This document shows positions 1 to 7,559 of a stretch of 35,327 nucleotides of DNA, one piece after another. Positions within the stretch are counted from its first letter, which is position 1; each line of letters starts with the position of its first letter. Position numbers and translations under genes: made by a program. The notes under the pieces are model-generated. The model saw only the letters and a list, made by a program, of their open reading frames with translations. It ran no database searches and was not told the DNA's origin. The DNA comes from a virus. The DNA lies in the IMG/VR virus record IMGVR_UViG_3300046010_003447, positions 1 to 35,327 of that record. One strand, written 5' to 3'.

Positions 1-215
1 TAAATAAAAAGGAATAGGGTATAGATAAAACACCTAAAAATCAAGTATATTAAGTATATTGCGTAACAAGTATTGATAATGAACAACTTACATAAAAATA
101 AAATTATTGAATATTTATACAACCATGTAGATATTAACCGGCTTATTAATTCAGTTGATCCGGAGCATCTAAGAGACGATTTAAAGCAAGAGATGGCCTT
201 AGCCTTACTATCTAT
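1..215. repeat. Terminal direct repeat, left copy
   Basis: These 215 bases recur at 35113-35327 with one difference: C at 91 versus G at 35203, a His or Asp codon in the sigma-like gene. The sequence is therefore a closed circle, or a terminally redundant or circularly permuted genome, of about 35,112 bp. The repeat covers the 5' part of a gene and its upstream region, which is what an assembly overlap looks like; a true physical direct terminal repeat cannot be excluded. Confidence 0.95.
40..57 (-). repeat. Inverted iteron pair
   Basis: Two adjacent 9-mers, ATCAAGTAT and ATTAAGTAT, are reverse complements of the ATACTYAAT units at 34989-35080. They lie 22 bases upstream of the sigma-like start. 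On the circle they face the other iterons across the poly-G tract, so they probably belong to the same origin or operator region. Confidence 0.6.
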
Positions 216-606
216 GCCGGACGATAAGATAAGCGAAATTTGGGCCTCCAATGGCCTTGTAGGCTTTACTATAAAGATTATTACTAACATGGCGTTTAGC
301 AGCACCTCACCTTTTTATAAAAAGTTTCGCAAAAATGACTACCAAAAAGCACTAGAATATTACCGAAGCCAACAAAAACTACCGGAACTTAACCTTAACT
401 TTGCTAATATTGCTAACAAACGATTAGCCATAAAGTACCAAGAGGACGAACTGCAAGCACACGAAGCGATATTGTTTACTAAATATGTAGAATTAAGATC
501 ATGTAAAAAGGTAGCAGACTTTTATACCATACCCGAAAAACATGTAAAAGATATTATCCGTAAAACAAAACTTGAACTTAAAACATTATGCTTACAACAA
601 TTTTAG
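79..606 (+). CDS. Sigma-70-like protein
   Basis: This 175-residue protein probably acts as a phage RNA polymerase sigma-like factor. The N-terminal half has a region-2-like helix pattern (LRDDLKQEMALALL near residues 31-44, then GFTIKIITNMAFSS and SPFYKKFRK). The last 35 residues (SCKKVADFY..PEKHVKDIIRKTK) resemble a region-4 helix-turn-helix. I place the start at ATG 79; an in-frame TTG at 73 would add two residues. No strong Shine-Dalgarno is present, as usual in Bacteroidota. It is the first gene of the rightward late block and overlaps the next gene by 19 bases, so it may direct late transcription. The family call is from pattern recognition only; a DNA-binding protein of other type is possible. 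Confidence 0.6.
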   Translation: MNNLHKNKIIEYLYNHVDINRLINSVDPEHLRDDLKQEMALALLSMPDDKISEIWASNGLVGFTIKIITNMAFSSTSPFYKKFRKNDYQKALEYYRSQQKLPELNLNFANIANKRLAIKYQEDELQAHEAILFTKYVELRSCKKVADFYTIPEKHVKDIIRKTKLELKTLCLQQF

Positions 607-827
607 CGGCTTTCTTTTTTGCTTACTACTTTGTAGAAGTGGCCAAAATAATTTACGTTATTAAAAAAGTATGGAGAATACCATTTGAGAAACGAATGAA
701 ACCTTTTGACTGCGTAACATGCTTAAGCGTGTGGATGGCAGTAGTGTTTTATTTTTTGCCATTTGAGTTGGTGCAATTTATTTGTATTATATTTGGGGCC
801 GGATTCATAGGACAAAAAATTAAATAA
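588..827 (+). CDS. Small membrane protein with CxxC
   Basis: A 79-residue protein with a hydrophobic N-terminal helix (residues 1-17), a second membrane segment (about 48-74), and between them a basic stretch followed by DCVTCLSVW. The Cys-x-x-Cys-x-x-x-Trp motif recalls small DUF1360-like membrane proteins. It starts inside the end of the sigma-like gene and is followed after 2 bases by the next gene, so it is translated within the same operon. Its function is not known; it likely sits in the host inner membrane. Confidence 0.7.
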   Translation: MLTTILAAFFFAYYFVEVAKIIYVIKKVWRIPFEKRMKPFDCVTCLSVWMAVVFYFLPFELVQFICIIFGAGFIGQKIK

Positions 828-829
828 TT

Positions 830-1063
830 ATGCAACCAGTACTACTACCCTTACTTTGCCATAACGAGAATACTATTCTCTTTGATGAACTTGGCGTTGA
901 CTACAACTACGAGAACCTAACAAGCGTAGAGTTTATGTTCTTTAATATTGACTATGCATGTAGCAATACAAAGAATGATCGTGAGTTCACGGAAATAGTT
1001 AGCAATGGCGATAGCTTTGTTGTTGACTTAAGATGGCATGAATTTAAAAAACTATTTAGATAA
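830..1063 (+). CDS. Hypothetical protein, 77 aa
   Basis: An acidic 77-residue protein with no motif I recognise. It has one Cys near the N-terminus (LLCHNEN) and an aromatic, acidic middle part, with no signal peptide or membrane segment. It is packed between two genes with gaps of 2 bases and 1 base, and its codon use matches its neighbours, which supports it as a real gene. Its position next to the small basic protein at 1065 may mean a shared function, but this is only inference. Confidence 0.65.
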   Translation: MQPVLLPLLCHNENTILFDELGVDYNYENLTSVEFMFFNIDYACSNTKNDREFTEIVSNGDSFVVDLRWHEFKKLFR

Positions 1064-1064
1064 T

Positions 1065-1187
1065 ATGGCAAAGGCAACAAACGATTCACGCAAGCTAACT
1101 TTTGGCAAACGCAAAAGCGGAAGGGCAAAGAAAAGTTATAACAAGCATTCACCAAAACCAAAGCAATATCGTGGACAAGGACGCTAA
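1065..1187 (+). CDS. Small basic protein, 40 aa
   Basis: The sequence runs from MAKATNDSRKLTFGKRKSG to a tail ending PKPKQYRGQGR. About a third of the residues are Lys or Arg, and there is no hydrophobic core, so it is probably a nucleic-acid-binding or ribosome-associated peptide. Small proteins with a similar NKHSPKPK..YRGQGR tail are, from memory, common in Bacteroidota phages including crAss-like ones. The start lies 1 base after the previous stop. Its 3' end overlaps the possible starts of the glycosyltransferase gene in another frame. Confidence 0.65.
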   Translation: MAKATNDSRKLTFGKRKSGRAKKSYNKHSPKPKQYRGQGR

Positions 1188-2196
1188 GATTATACAAGTG
1201 CTAGGCATAACACAAAGAGTAAGCGGGTGCGGGTGGCATAGAGTAATGCTACCTTTAGCATTTATGCCGGATGCTTATAACCATATTACCGATGTGCCTA
1301 GTAAGGAAATACTAGAAGAGCGCAACTTTGACATAGTGCTATATAATAGATTCAGTCCTTTTGATAATGCCTGGGATGAAACTAAGCAGCACTTTAAAGT
1401 TGTTATGGACTTAGACGATGACTGGGAGTTACCATACAACCATCCTTTATTCCCTTACTACGAGCCACAAAAGAAACGAGTAGTTAACAATATCTTTAAC
1501 GCAGACCTGGTGACATGCACCAACGAGCGCATAGCAGACAAGGTAAGTAAGTATAACAAGAACGTTTTAATCTTACCTAACTGCTTACCTTATGGCGAGC
1601 AGCAATATAATGACCATAGACACGATAGCGATTTGGTGCGTATCTTTTGGGCCGGAGGTAGCACACACCTAGAAGATATAAGATTACTTGCTAACCCATT
1701 AAAAAGATTAAGAGGCAACAAAGGATTTGAAATGGTATTAGGTGGATACACGGACACCGATCCGGTTAGTAAAGCATATTGGGATCAAGTGCATAGCATG
1801 TTTACTTTTGGCGGTAAGTTTACTAATAGAAAACTTAAGAGCGAGTTGCCAAATAACTATATGACTCATTTTGAGCATGCGGATATTATGTTAGTGCCAT
1901 TACAAGAAAGCGATTGGCATGCAAGCAAAAGCAATCTTAAGATACTTGAGGCTGCAAGCAAACGCATTGCGGTAATATGTAGCTTTGTAGAACCTTATAG
2001 CAAAGATAGCGACGCACCGGTGCTTTGGGTAAAAAGCCAAGGCGATTGGTATAAACATATAAACTACTTATTAAACAACCCGCAAGAAAGGATCAAGCTA
2101 GGCCAAGAACTTTACGAGTGGGCTAAAACCAAATACAATTATGAGTCAATCGGAGCAACTAGACGCCAAGCATTTGGCGACCTTGTTAAAGCATAA
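1171..2196 (+). CDS. GT-B (GT4-like) glycosyltransferase
   Basis: A probable nucleotide-sugar glycosyltransferase of the GT-B fold, about 341 residues. The C-terminal Rossmann half shows IFWAGGSTHLEDI (from about residue 158), a DIMLVPL strand (about 238) and the donor-site motif SKSNLKILEAAS (about 252-263), where the Glu is the usual GT4 contact. I chose GTG 1171 because it limits overlap with the 40-aa gene; an in-frame TTG at 1102 is also open. It heads a three-gene sugar cassette with the acyltransferase and the GT-A enzyme downstream. Likely roles are modifying the host surface glycan, to exclude other phages, or glycosylating the virion. The substrate cannot be read from sequence. Confidence 0.8.
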   Translation: MDKDAKIIQVLGITQRVSGCGWHRVMLPLAFMPDAYNHITDVPSKEILEERNFDIVLYNRFSPFDNAWDETKQHFKVVMDLDDDWELPYNHPLFPYYEPQKKRVVNNIFNADLVTCTNERIADKVSKYNKNVLILPNCLPYGEQQYNDHRHDSDLVRIFWAGGSTHLEDIRLLANPLKRLRGNKGFEMVLGGYTDTDPVSKAYWDQVHSMFTFGGKFTNRKLKSELPNNYMTHFEHADIMLVPLQESDWHASKSNLKILEAASKRIAVICSFVEPYSKDSDAPVLWVKSQGDWYKHINYLLNNPQERIKLGQELYEWAKTKYNYESIGATRRQAFGDLVKA

Positions 2197-2383
2197 GCAC
2201 TACTACGATTTGTTTAAAGCTACTGGTGAACTGGTGGCGTTTACGCATGAAGTACAAAACGAACTATTAGAAGTTATGCGCACGCGTGATCAATACTATC
2301 AATACAACGGACGCTGCGGTGCATGCGTCGGAACCTTTTTAAATAACGTTTACAATACATTCAATGAGCAACTACATTCATAA
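2141..2383 (+). CDS. Hypothetical protein, 80 aa
   Basis: An 80-residue protein that overlaps the glycosyltransferase end by 56 bases and the next gene by 20. It has a helical N-terminal half (LLKHKHYYDLFKATG.LVAF) and a YNGRCGACVGTFLNNVYN segment with a Cys-x-x-Cys pair that could bind metal. Similar small proteins with a C-G-x-C-V segment occur in Bacteroidota phages as far as I recall, without known function. The start at ATG 2141 is the only ATG before the conserved-looking part; a TTG near 2174 is an alternative. Confidence 0.6.
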   Translation: MSQSEQLDAKHLATLLKHKHYYDLFKATGELVAFTHEVQNELLEVMRTRDQYYQYNGRCGACVGTFLNNVYNTFNEQLHS

Positions 2384-2849
2384 GACGGCCATAGTAGGGC
2401 CAAACGTAACCCTTGGAGATAATGTTTATATCGGGCCATACTGCGTAATAGGAGAACCAGCCGAGCATAAGCTTTTTTGGAATGCGCCAATAGGCGAAGT
2501 GGTAATAGGCGACAACTGCGTAATAACCGGCCACGTCACTATTGATGCGGGTACTACCGAAGTAACAACCATTGGTGCCGGAACCTGGATGCTTAAGCAT
2601 AGCCACGTCGGACATGATTGCCAAATAGGTAACAACGTAACGATAAGCTGCGGTGCAAAGATAGGCGGCCACACACGTATCGGCAATCATTGTAATATTG
2701 GACTTAACGCAGTCATTCATCAAAAGCAAGTAATTGCGCCTGGCTGCATGATCGGCATGGGTGCCGTAGTTACACGCAAGCTTTATACTATTCACGCCAC
2801 AAAGTATGCTGGTAACCCGGCAAAGGAAATAGGTAAAAATATAGTTTAA
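2364..2849 (+). CDS. Hexapeptide-repeat acyltransferase
   Basis: A left-handed beta-helix acyltransferase of 161 residues, built from repeated [IV]-G-x-x-x-x units (IVGPNVTLGDNVYIGPYCVIG, VVIGDNCVITG, IGNNVTISCGAKIGG, IGNHCNIG, IGMGAVV). The His-containing segment KHSHVGHDCQIG is typical of the active site in LpxA/WbpD-like enzymes, and the KYAGNPAKEIGK ending matches the usual ...GNPA.. cap. Members transfer acetyl or longer acyl groups to sugars. It is embedded between two glycosyltransferases, with the next ATG inside its stop codon region, so it likely acylates a sugar made or transferred by this cassette. The exact donor and acceptor are unknown. Confidence 0.85.
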   Translation: MSNYIHKTAIVGPNVTLGDNVYIGPYCVIGEPAEHKLFWNAPIGEVVIGDNCVITGHVTIDAGTTEVTTIGAGTWMLKHSHVGHDCQIGNNVTISCGAKIGGHTRIGNHCNIGLNAVIHQKQVIAPGCMIGMGAVVTRKLYTIHATKYAGNPAKEIGKNIV

Positions 2850-3451
2850 TGAAAATACTAATAGCCGGCTTAGTTTACGGATCAAGGCCAATAGATGTCT
2901 TAGTTAATAACTTGTCTAATTTAAACTATGAGAATGCGCACTTTGTGGCAATCAATACCGAAGGCATAGCTAACGCTATGAACGAAGCTATTGACATAGC
3001 CGGAGTTGATGGCTACGATGCCATTGCATATTTAGCTAACGATATAATAGAGCCGGAGAATTGGTTGCCAAAAAAGATAGAAGCATTGCAGACTTATCCA
3101 AGTGCCGGCATAGTTGCTAGTAGTTTAGATCATGTTAGGCGCGGAGTTAATAGCCAGCACATTATAAGCAACTGGTTACTTAGCATGAAGGTAGTAGAGC
3201 AAATAGGTATCTTTAATGAGTCAATGTTTCCTTATGGGCCAATAGACCTGGACTATTGTGAGCGGGCCAACCTAGCCGGTTTTAATACTTACTATGTGAT
3301 GGATTGTCTTGCCGAGCATATAGGCGGGCATGCAAGCGGTGACGAATACGGATATAACAAAGCCGAACTATTACAAAAGAATTGGGCTAAGCACGAAGCC
3401 GATATAAGAAGCTATCGCGATGGCTCTAAAAATATTAAGATATGGAAATAA
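2849..3451 (+). CDS. GT-A (GT2-like) glycosyltransferase
   Basis: A 200-residue single-domain GT-A glycosyltransferase. An AIAYLANDII strand (59-67) carries the metal-binding DxD equivalent as AND, and GIFNESMFPYGPIDLDYCERA (120-140) is the typical acceptor-side motif with the catalytic acidic pair. It is shorter than bacterial GT2 enzymes, as many phage versions are. It overlaps both the acyltransferase (by 1 base) and the terminase small subunit (by 10 bases), so the sugar cassette is transcribed and probably translationally coupled with packaging genes and is expressed late. The substrate is unknown. Confidence 0.8.
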   Translation: MKILIAGLVYGSRPIDVLVNNLSNLNYENAHFVAINTEGIANAMNEAIDIAGVDGYDAIAYLANDIIEPENWLPKKIEALQTYPSAGIVASSLDHVRRGVNSQHIISNWLLSMKVVEQIGIFNESMFPYGPIDLDYCERANLAGFNTYYVMDCLAEHIGGHASGDEYGYNKAELLQKNWAKHEADIRSYRDGSKNIKIWK

Positions 3452-3870
3452 GAGAACATGTGACAAGAAAGTTTAAAGACGTAGACGAAGATAAACTTAT
3501 GGAGTTGGCCTTCGCTTACTGCGATAATTGTATGGAGGGGCAAAAGCAAGTGGCTACCGGAAGCGGTAAGATAGTAGAAATACGCGACCGCTTTGTGCCA
3601 ACGATTGATTATTTTTTAGATCATTGGTTGCGTAAGCATGACTTTGATTTTTATACAAGAATGGGCCTTTGGAAAATAAGGCAAGATCCTACGCATCCTT
3701 ATCATGAGGTTGCTAATAGGATTGTAACAATGTTTAAGTCCTTAGCTATTGACATAGTAGCAAATGAGGGCAAAGCTATTTTCTATGCTAAGAATGCTTT
3801 AGGCATGACCGATAGAGCCATGACCGAGAATACAAACATTGATACTATTACAATCAAGTATGAATCTTGA
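3442..3870 (+). CDS. terS: Terminase small subunit
   Basis: A 142-residue protein directly upstream of, and overlapping, the large terminase. It is largely helical, with RDRFVPTIDYFLDHWLRKH followed by an aromatic segment and a C-terminal GKAIFYAKNALGMTDR element that I associate with small terminases of Bacteroidota phages. It should bind the packaging site on phage DNA and load the large subunit. The N-terminal part would be the DNA-binding region. Start is ATG 3442, within the end of the glycosyltransferase gene. The assignment rests on position and on the KN..G..D motif. Confidence 0.8.
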   Translation: MEIREHVTRKFKDVDEDKLMELAFAYCDNCMEGQKQVATGSGKIVEIRDRFVPTIDYFLDHWLRKHDFDFYTRMGLWKIRQDPTHPYHEVANRIVTMFKSLAIDIVANEGKAIFYAKNALGMTDRAMTENTNIDTITIKYES

Positions 3871-5026
3871 TATAAAACTTTGTAAGCCACACCCAGCACA
3901 AAAGCAAGTCTTGGACTCCGATGCTCGTTTTAGAGTAATGATGTGCGGGCGTAGGTTTGGTAAGTCTTTAATCAGTCAAAACATAAGTATAGAGACGGGC
4001 CTACAAAGGCAGCACGTAGCATACATAACACCTACTTACCAATTAGGTAAGATGTTCTTTAAGGAAATATGTAAGCTATTGCCGGACAAGGTTTATAAAA
4101 AGAACGAGACCGATTTACTTATTGACTTTGTTACTGGTGGCTCGGTTAGGTTTTACACCGGTGAGCGATTAGACGCGATGCGCGGAACCAAATACCATTT
4201 AGTTATTATAGACGAAGCGAGTTATATACCTAACTTAGAAGAGGGATGGAATAATAGTATTAGACCAACGCTAACTGACTTTAAAGGTAAGGCTATCTTT
4301 TTAAGCACGCCCAGGGGCAAGAACTATTTTTATAGCTTATTCATGCGAGGCGGTGAGCCTAACTGGGAATCGTTTAAGTTTAGCACTTATGACAACCCGC
4401 ACATAGATCCTACGGAAATAGATGCCGCAGCGGCGCAGCTACCTAGCGTAGTATTTAAGCAAGAGTACATGGCAGATCCTATGGAGAATGCAGCTAACCC
4501 GTTTGGCTCCGAGTTTATATATGCTTGCACCCGCGAGACTAAAGGCACGGCCGTTTACTATGGTATTGACTTAGCTAAGTCGGTAGACTGGAGCGTTATT
4601 ATAGGCATGGATAAGCAAGGCAACGTGGTGCATTTTGAGCGCTTTCAAAAAGACTGGATGCAAACCAAAGAAACAATATTAAGGCTACCAAGAAACATAC
4701 CGATAGTAATTGATAGCACCGGCGTAGGCGACGCCATAGTAGAAGACTTACAAAAAAAGTTTAATAAGATGTACGGCTTTAAGTTTACGGCTACAAGTAA
4801 GCAGCAACTACTTGAGTCACTAAGCAGCGCCATACAAACTAAGTCTATAAGCTATCCGGATGGCCCGATAAAACAAGAACTAGAAGTATTTGAGTACACC
4901 TTTACACCTACCGGAGTAAGGTACTCGGCACCGCAAGGCTTTCACGATGATTGCGTTATTGCCTTGGCTTTGGCTAATAAGTGCCGTATTGAGCATAAAG
5001 AGGTGGGTAAGTACCACGTTATATAA
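3860..5026 (+). CDS. terL: Terminase large subunit
   Basis: The packaging motor and nuclease, 388 residues from ATG 3860. The ATPase domain has Walker A GRRFGKS (30-36), Walker B LVIIDEA (114-120) and the coupling motif LSTPRG (about 148-153). The RNase-H-like nuclease domain shows the three expected acidic sites: GIDLA (Asp237), VIDSTG (Asp285) and HDD (Asp363/364). The in-frame upstream TTG at 3839 would place the start deeper inside the small subunit gene; ATG 3860 gives an 11-base overlap and a natural N-terminus. It is complete and of usual length. The portal gene is not adjacent but 11.6 kb downstream, which is uncommon. Confidence 0.95.
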   Translation: MNLDIKLCKPHPAQKQVLDSDARFRVMMCGRRFGKSLISQNISIETGLQRQHVAYITPTYQLGKMFFKEICKLLPDKVYKKNETDLLIDFVTGGSVRFYTGERLDAMRGTKYHLVIIDEASYIPNLEEGWNNSIRPTLTDFKGKAIFLSTPRGKNYFYSLFMRGGEPNWESFKFSTYDNPHIDPTEIDAAAAQLPSVVFKQEYMADPMENAANPFGSEFIYACTRETKGTAVYYGIDLAKSVDWSVIIGMDKQGNVVHFERFQKDWMQTKETILRLPRNIPIVIDSTGVGDAIVEDLQKKFNKMYGFKFTATSKQQLLESLSSAIQTKSISYPDGPIKQELEVFEYTFTPTGVRYSAPQGFHDDCVIALALANKCRIEHKEVGKYHVI

Positions 5027-5045
5027 AAAGTATATTTATAAGAGT

Positions 5046-5684
5046 ATGAAGCTAACAATTGATAAATTCCAAAGACTGCAAGCAATTGCAACCTTAGACA
5101 CCGAGGAAATAGAAAAGGCTAGCCGTTTAGTGCAAGTATTGCTTGATAAAAGCGAGGCTGAAGTAGACGCTATGCCGTTAAGTAAGTTTGGTAAGCTATG
5201 CGATAAGTTAAAAAAAGCGTTTGATTTGACAATAGACGCAGCTACTATGAGCAAGCCTAAGACTTTGATAGTGGCAAATAACAATGTCTACAATTTAAAC
5301 TTTGACATTAAGCCGCCATTTAACACGGGGCGATATATTGAAGTCTTGACGTTTAGCAAAGATGATCCTATTATGAACATGCATAATATCCTGGCTAGCA
5401 TTTGTACGCCAATGAAATGGAGTTGGAGAAAGTTTAACTATGTTAAGCAGCCATACGATACGTTAAAGCATGAAGACTATGCAAACGATTTTAAGCAAGC
5501 AGACTTTAGACACGGATACTTTGCGATGGTTTTTTTTTATTCATTATTAACCAATTCAACGGGCGGTACAATGGACTCTTTAATAGCGCAGATGAATTTG
5601 AGAAAGGTGAACAAAAAAAGAGTGTTACAATTGAAGAGAGTTTTGCAGACAATTGGGGGTGGATCTATAACGCAAAACAAGTAA
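5046..5684 (+). CDS. Putative tail assembly chaperone, zero-frame product
   Basis: From ATG 5046 the zero-frame product is 212 residues. The first about 164 residues look like a folded domain with two helical segments (LQAIATLDTEEIEKASRLVQ.., LSKFGKLCDKLKKAF) and a beta part (FDIKPPFNTGRYIEV). A nine-T run at 5530-5538 then begins. Beyond it the zero frame encodes a low-quality basic tail, while the -1 frame stays protein-like for 94 more residues. This short/long arrangement is the behaviour of tail assembly chaperones such as lambda G/GT. The family itself is not recognised by motif, so the function is inferred from the frameshift, the WGW motif in the extension and the tail-gene context. 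Confidence 0.65.
   Translation: MKLTIDKFQRLQAIATLDTEEIEKASRLVQVLLDKSEAEVDAMPLSKFGKLCDKLKKAFDLTIDAATMSKPKTLIVANNNVYNLNFDIKPPFNTGRYIEVLTFSKDDPIMNMHNILASICTPMKWSWRKFNYVKQPYDTLKHEDYANDFKQADFRHGYFAMVFFYSLLTNSTGGTMDSLIAQMNLRKVNKKRVLQLKRVLQTIGGGSITQNK
5531..5537 (+). promoter_or_regulatory. T_TTT_TTT slippery site for -1 frameshift
   Basis: The zero frame reads ATG GTT TTT TTT TAT here. The heptamer T_TTT_TTT fits the canonical X_XXY_YYZ slippery pattern, and slipping back one base continues as TTA TTC ATT into a long, well-formed -1 frame. It is an expected position for programmed frameshifting in a tail chaperone gene. A homopolymer undercall (ten T instead of nine) would give the same picture and must be considered. 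Confidence 0.6.
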
Positions 5685-5821
5685 GTGAGTTTGAAGCAAT
5701 AGCACTAGACCTGGTTTATGATTTACCAGTAGTGCAATTCTTAAACGACTTGAGTTATTTAAAAAGTAAAAGACAACTAGATGAGCATCAATATAAACAG
5801 AGCGCAAGCGGATTTTCTTAG
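5537..5821 (+). CDS. -1 frame extension of the tail chaperone gene
   Basis: Reading in -1 frame from 5537 to the TAG at 5819-5821 gives 94 residues that join to the first 164 of the gene at 5046, for a 258-residue fusion. The extension starts LFIINQFNGRYNGLFNSADEF, then a charged linker, then FADNWGWIYNAKQ and a helical VVQFLNDLSYLKSKRQ end. The Asn-Trp-Gly-Trp core recalls tail assembly chaperones. Codon use fits the neighbours, and the zero-frame stop at 5684 lies within it. The end overlaps the next gene by 41 bases. The extension has no ATG of its own near the T run, so it is most simply made by frameshifting. Confidence 0.65.
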   Translation, partial: LFIINQFNGRYNGLFNSADEFEKGEQKKSVTIEESFADNWGWIYNAKQVSEFEAIALDLVYDLPVVQFLNDLSYLKSKRQLDEHQYKQSASGFS

Positions 5822-6428
5822 GGAGGGTGGCGACTTAGGTGGTAGCGACATTGTTGAGTTTGGGGTAGTTGCTAGTATGCTTGAACAATATGGTGCGGAG
5901 TTGCTTACAAATATTAGCTACTTTGGTAACAATAAAGGCGTTGTCGGTAGTGGTGATTTGCTTAGTAGTATGGTGCCGGAATTAACCGAGGAAAACGGCG
6001 TAGACATATTTAGGTTAAGGATGCTAGATTATTACGACTATCCCAACGAAGGGGTAAAAGGCGTTGATAGTTCTAGCAATGCTCCAGGTTCGCCGTACCA
6101 GTATAGGAATTATGGAATGAGTAGCGAAGGTAGAGCATCACTAAAAAAATATATACTAAGTGGCAAGGCAAAGATAACGAGCGTAAGGAATGATAAGGCT
6201 TTAGGTAAGGGAGGCGAAAAGATAGGCGTAGCATTTAGTAAAAGCAAGTCCTTAATAGATCAGCAAGTAGACACGCTTGCTTATTTGATTAAACGATTTG
6301 GTATTAAAAAGACTAACTATTTTACGGATGCTTTTAACAAGACCTTTAAAACCTTTGAGGTTGATATGGTAGAAGCGGCCGGAAGGGATATAGTAATAAC
6401 ATTTAATAGATTAAATAAAAGAAAATAA
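5781..6428 (+). CDS. Tail/neck structural protein, unknown
   Basis: A 215-residue soluble protein. The middle contains MLDYYDYPNEGVKGVDSS and APGSPYQYRNYGMS, a pattern I recall from conserved structural proteins of Bacteroidota phages but cannot name. An N-terminal amphipathic region and a C-terminal DIVITFNRLNKRK beta/basic end suggest a ring- or sheath-forming tail or neck component. It sits between the frameshifted chaperone and the distal-tail-like protein and shares one base with the next gene (TAATG junction). No enzymatic motif is visible. Confidence 0.6.
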   Translation: MSININRAQADFLREGGDLGGSDIVEFGVVASMLEQYGAELLTNISYFGNNKGVVGSGDLLSSMVPELTEENGVDIFRLRMLDYYDYPNEGVKGVDSSSNAPGSPYQYRNYGMSSEGRASLKKYILSGKAKITSVRNDKALGKGGEKIGVAFSKSKSLIDQQVDTLAYLIKRFGIKKTNYFTDAFNKTFKTFEVDMVEAAGRDIVITFNRLNKRK

Positions 6429-7558
6429 TGGCAATAACAAATATAGCCTACCCTAGTGGATCGCCTAGCTTACAAGATACGCTTTGGCATATCTTTGATA
6501 GCAATATAACTAGCGCAGATTTAAAGTACGTTATGGATATTTACGTAGGCGGCACGCAACAAGTAAGAGTTAAATTATATCCGGAGCCTACAACTGGCAT
6601 CGGTTATTTTGATGCTGGGCCTATCGTACGTAATACAATGACTTACGAGTGGCTAACACCAAACAACAATGTATTAATGTGCGAGCCTAGCGTAAGCGGA
6701 CAAGTAGCGCAGACTTACCAATATAGAATTGGCGAAGAGACAAGCGGCGTAACAACCTTAAACTTAGCTAGCGGAAGCGTTATAGCTTATAACTTTGTGG
6801 CACCTACATTCAAGCGCAAGGTTACCGATTTAAGCGTTTACAATGGCAAGGCTATGACTAATAGACCTACAACAATAGAAGCTGGCTTAGGCGATAATAT
6901 TTATATTCCGGTTAAAGATGTATCCGGTTTGGTGGTTAGTACTTATAATGCTAGCAACGTAAAGATAGCAGACACTACTTATAGCTTAGGTAGCACTAAA
7001 GCTTTTGGTCAATTAAACATTGGATCGCCAGCTTTAAACAACCCGACTAGCGTTATTACAAGCGCGGTTAAATATTATTTAGTGCAAATTGGTACTAGCA
7101 GTTATCAAGTAAACCTTGACTGCAATCCTAAATACGAAAGCTATAACTTGCATTTTATGAACCATCTAGGTATGTTTGACACGGCTAGATTTGATTTGGC
7201 TAGTAGGCTTACCATGGAGGTAACGCGTAAAAGCTTTACTAAAAGAGACTACTCTTTAGGTGCTACCGCGGTTAGTTACTACGATGCGAATAATAAATAT
7301 GTAAGCAGCAAGATTGATTATTTAAACAAAAAAGACCATAGCTATAAGCTTACAATGAATGCGCCAACCGATGCGGAGTACGAATGGCTTAATGAATTGA
7401 TAGACTCGCCTCAAGTTTACTTTGAACAAGATGGCTATTTTTATCCAGTAAGCATCAAGAATAACAATTACGAATATAGTAAATATGTAAACAATAGACT
7501 TAGAGTTTTTGAAGTTGACATAGATATTAACCAAACGCGTTATAGCCAATTAAGATAA
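6428..7558 (+). CDS. Distal tail-like structural protein
   Basis: A 376-residue, beta-rich protein. The N-terminal half has alternating strands (YVGGTQQVRVKLYPEP, IGYFDAGPIVRNTM). The C-terminal part has a compact module (DAEYEWLNELIDSPQVYFE followed by YFYPVSIKNNNYEYS.. and LRVFEVDIDINQ) reminiscent of the C-terminal beta domain of distal-tail (Dit-like) proteins. It lies immediately upstream of the hub-like protein at 7560, as distal tail proteins normally do. It is likely a ring at the tail tip; the fold is inferred from pattern and position, not from a catalytic motif. Confidence 0.6.
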   Translation: MAITNIAYPSGSPSLQDTLWHIFDSNITSADLKYVMDIYVGGTQQVRVKLYPEPTTGIGYFDAGPIVRNTMTYEWLTPNNNVLMCEPSVSGQVAQTYQYRIGEETSGVTTLNLASGSVIAYNFVAPTFKRKVTDLSVYNGKAMTNRPTTIEAGLGDNIYIPVKDVSGLVVSTYNASNVKIADTTYSLGSTKAFGQLNIGSPALNNPTSVITSAVKYYLVQIGTSSYQVNLDCNPKYESYNLHFMNHLGMFDTARFDLASRLTMEVTRKSFTKRDYSLGATAVSYYDANNKYVSSKIDYLNKKDHSYKLTMNAPTDAEYEWLNELIDSPQVYFEQDGYFYPVSIKNNNYEYSKYVNNRLRVFEVDIDINQTRYSQLR

Positions 7559-7559
7559 T

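Noticed and set aside
2361-2891. Minus-strand open frame of 176 residues opposite the hexapeptide acyltransferase
   Set aside because: It is antisense to a clear acyltransferase gene, has no recognisable motif and no neighbours on that strand.
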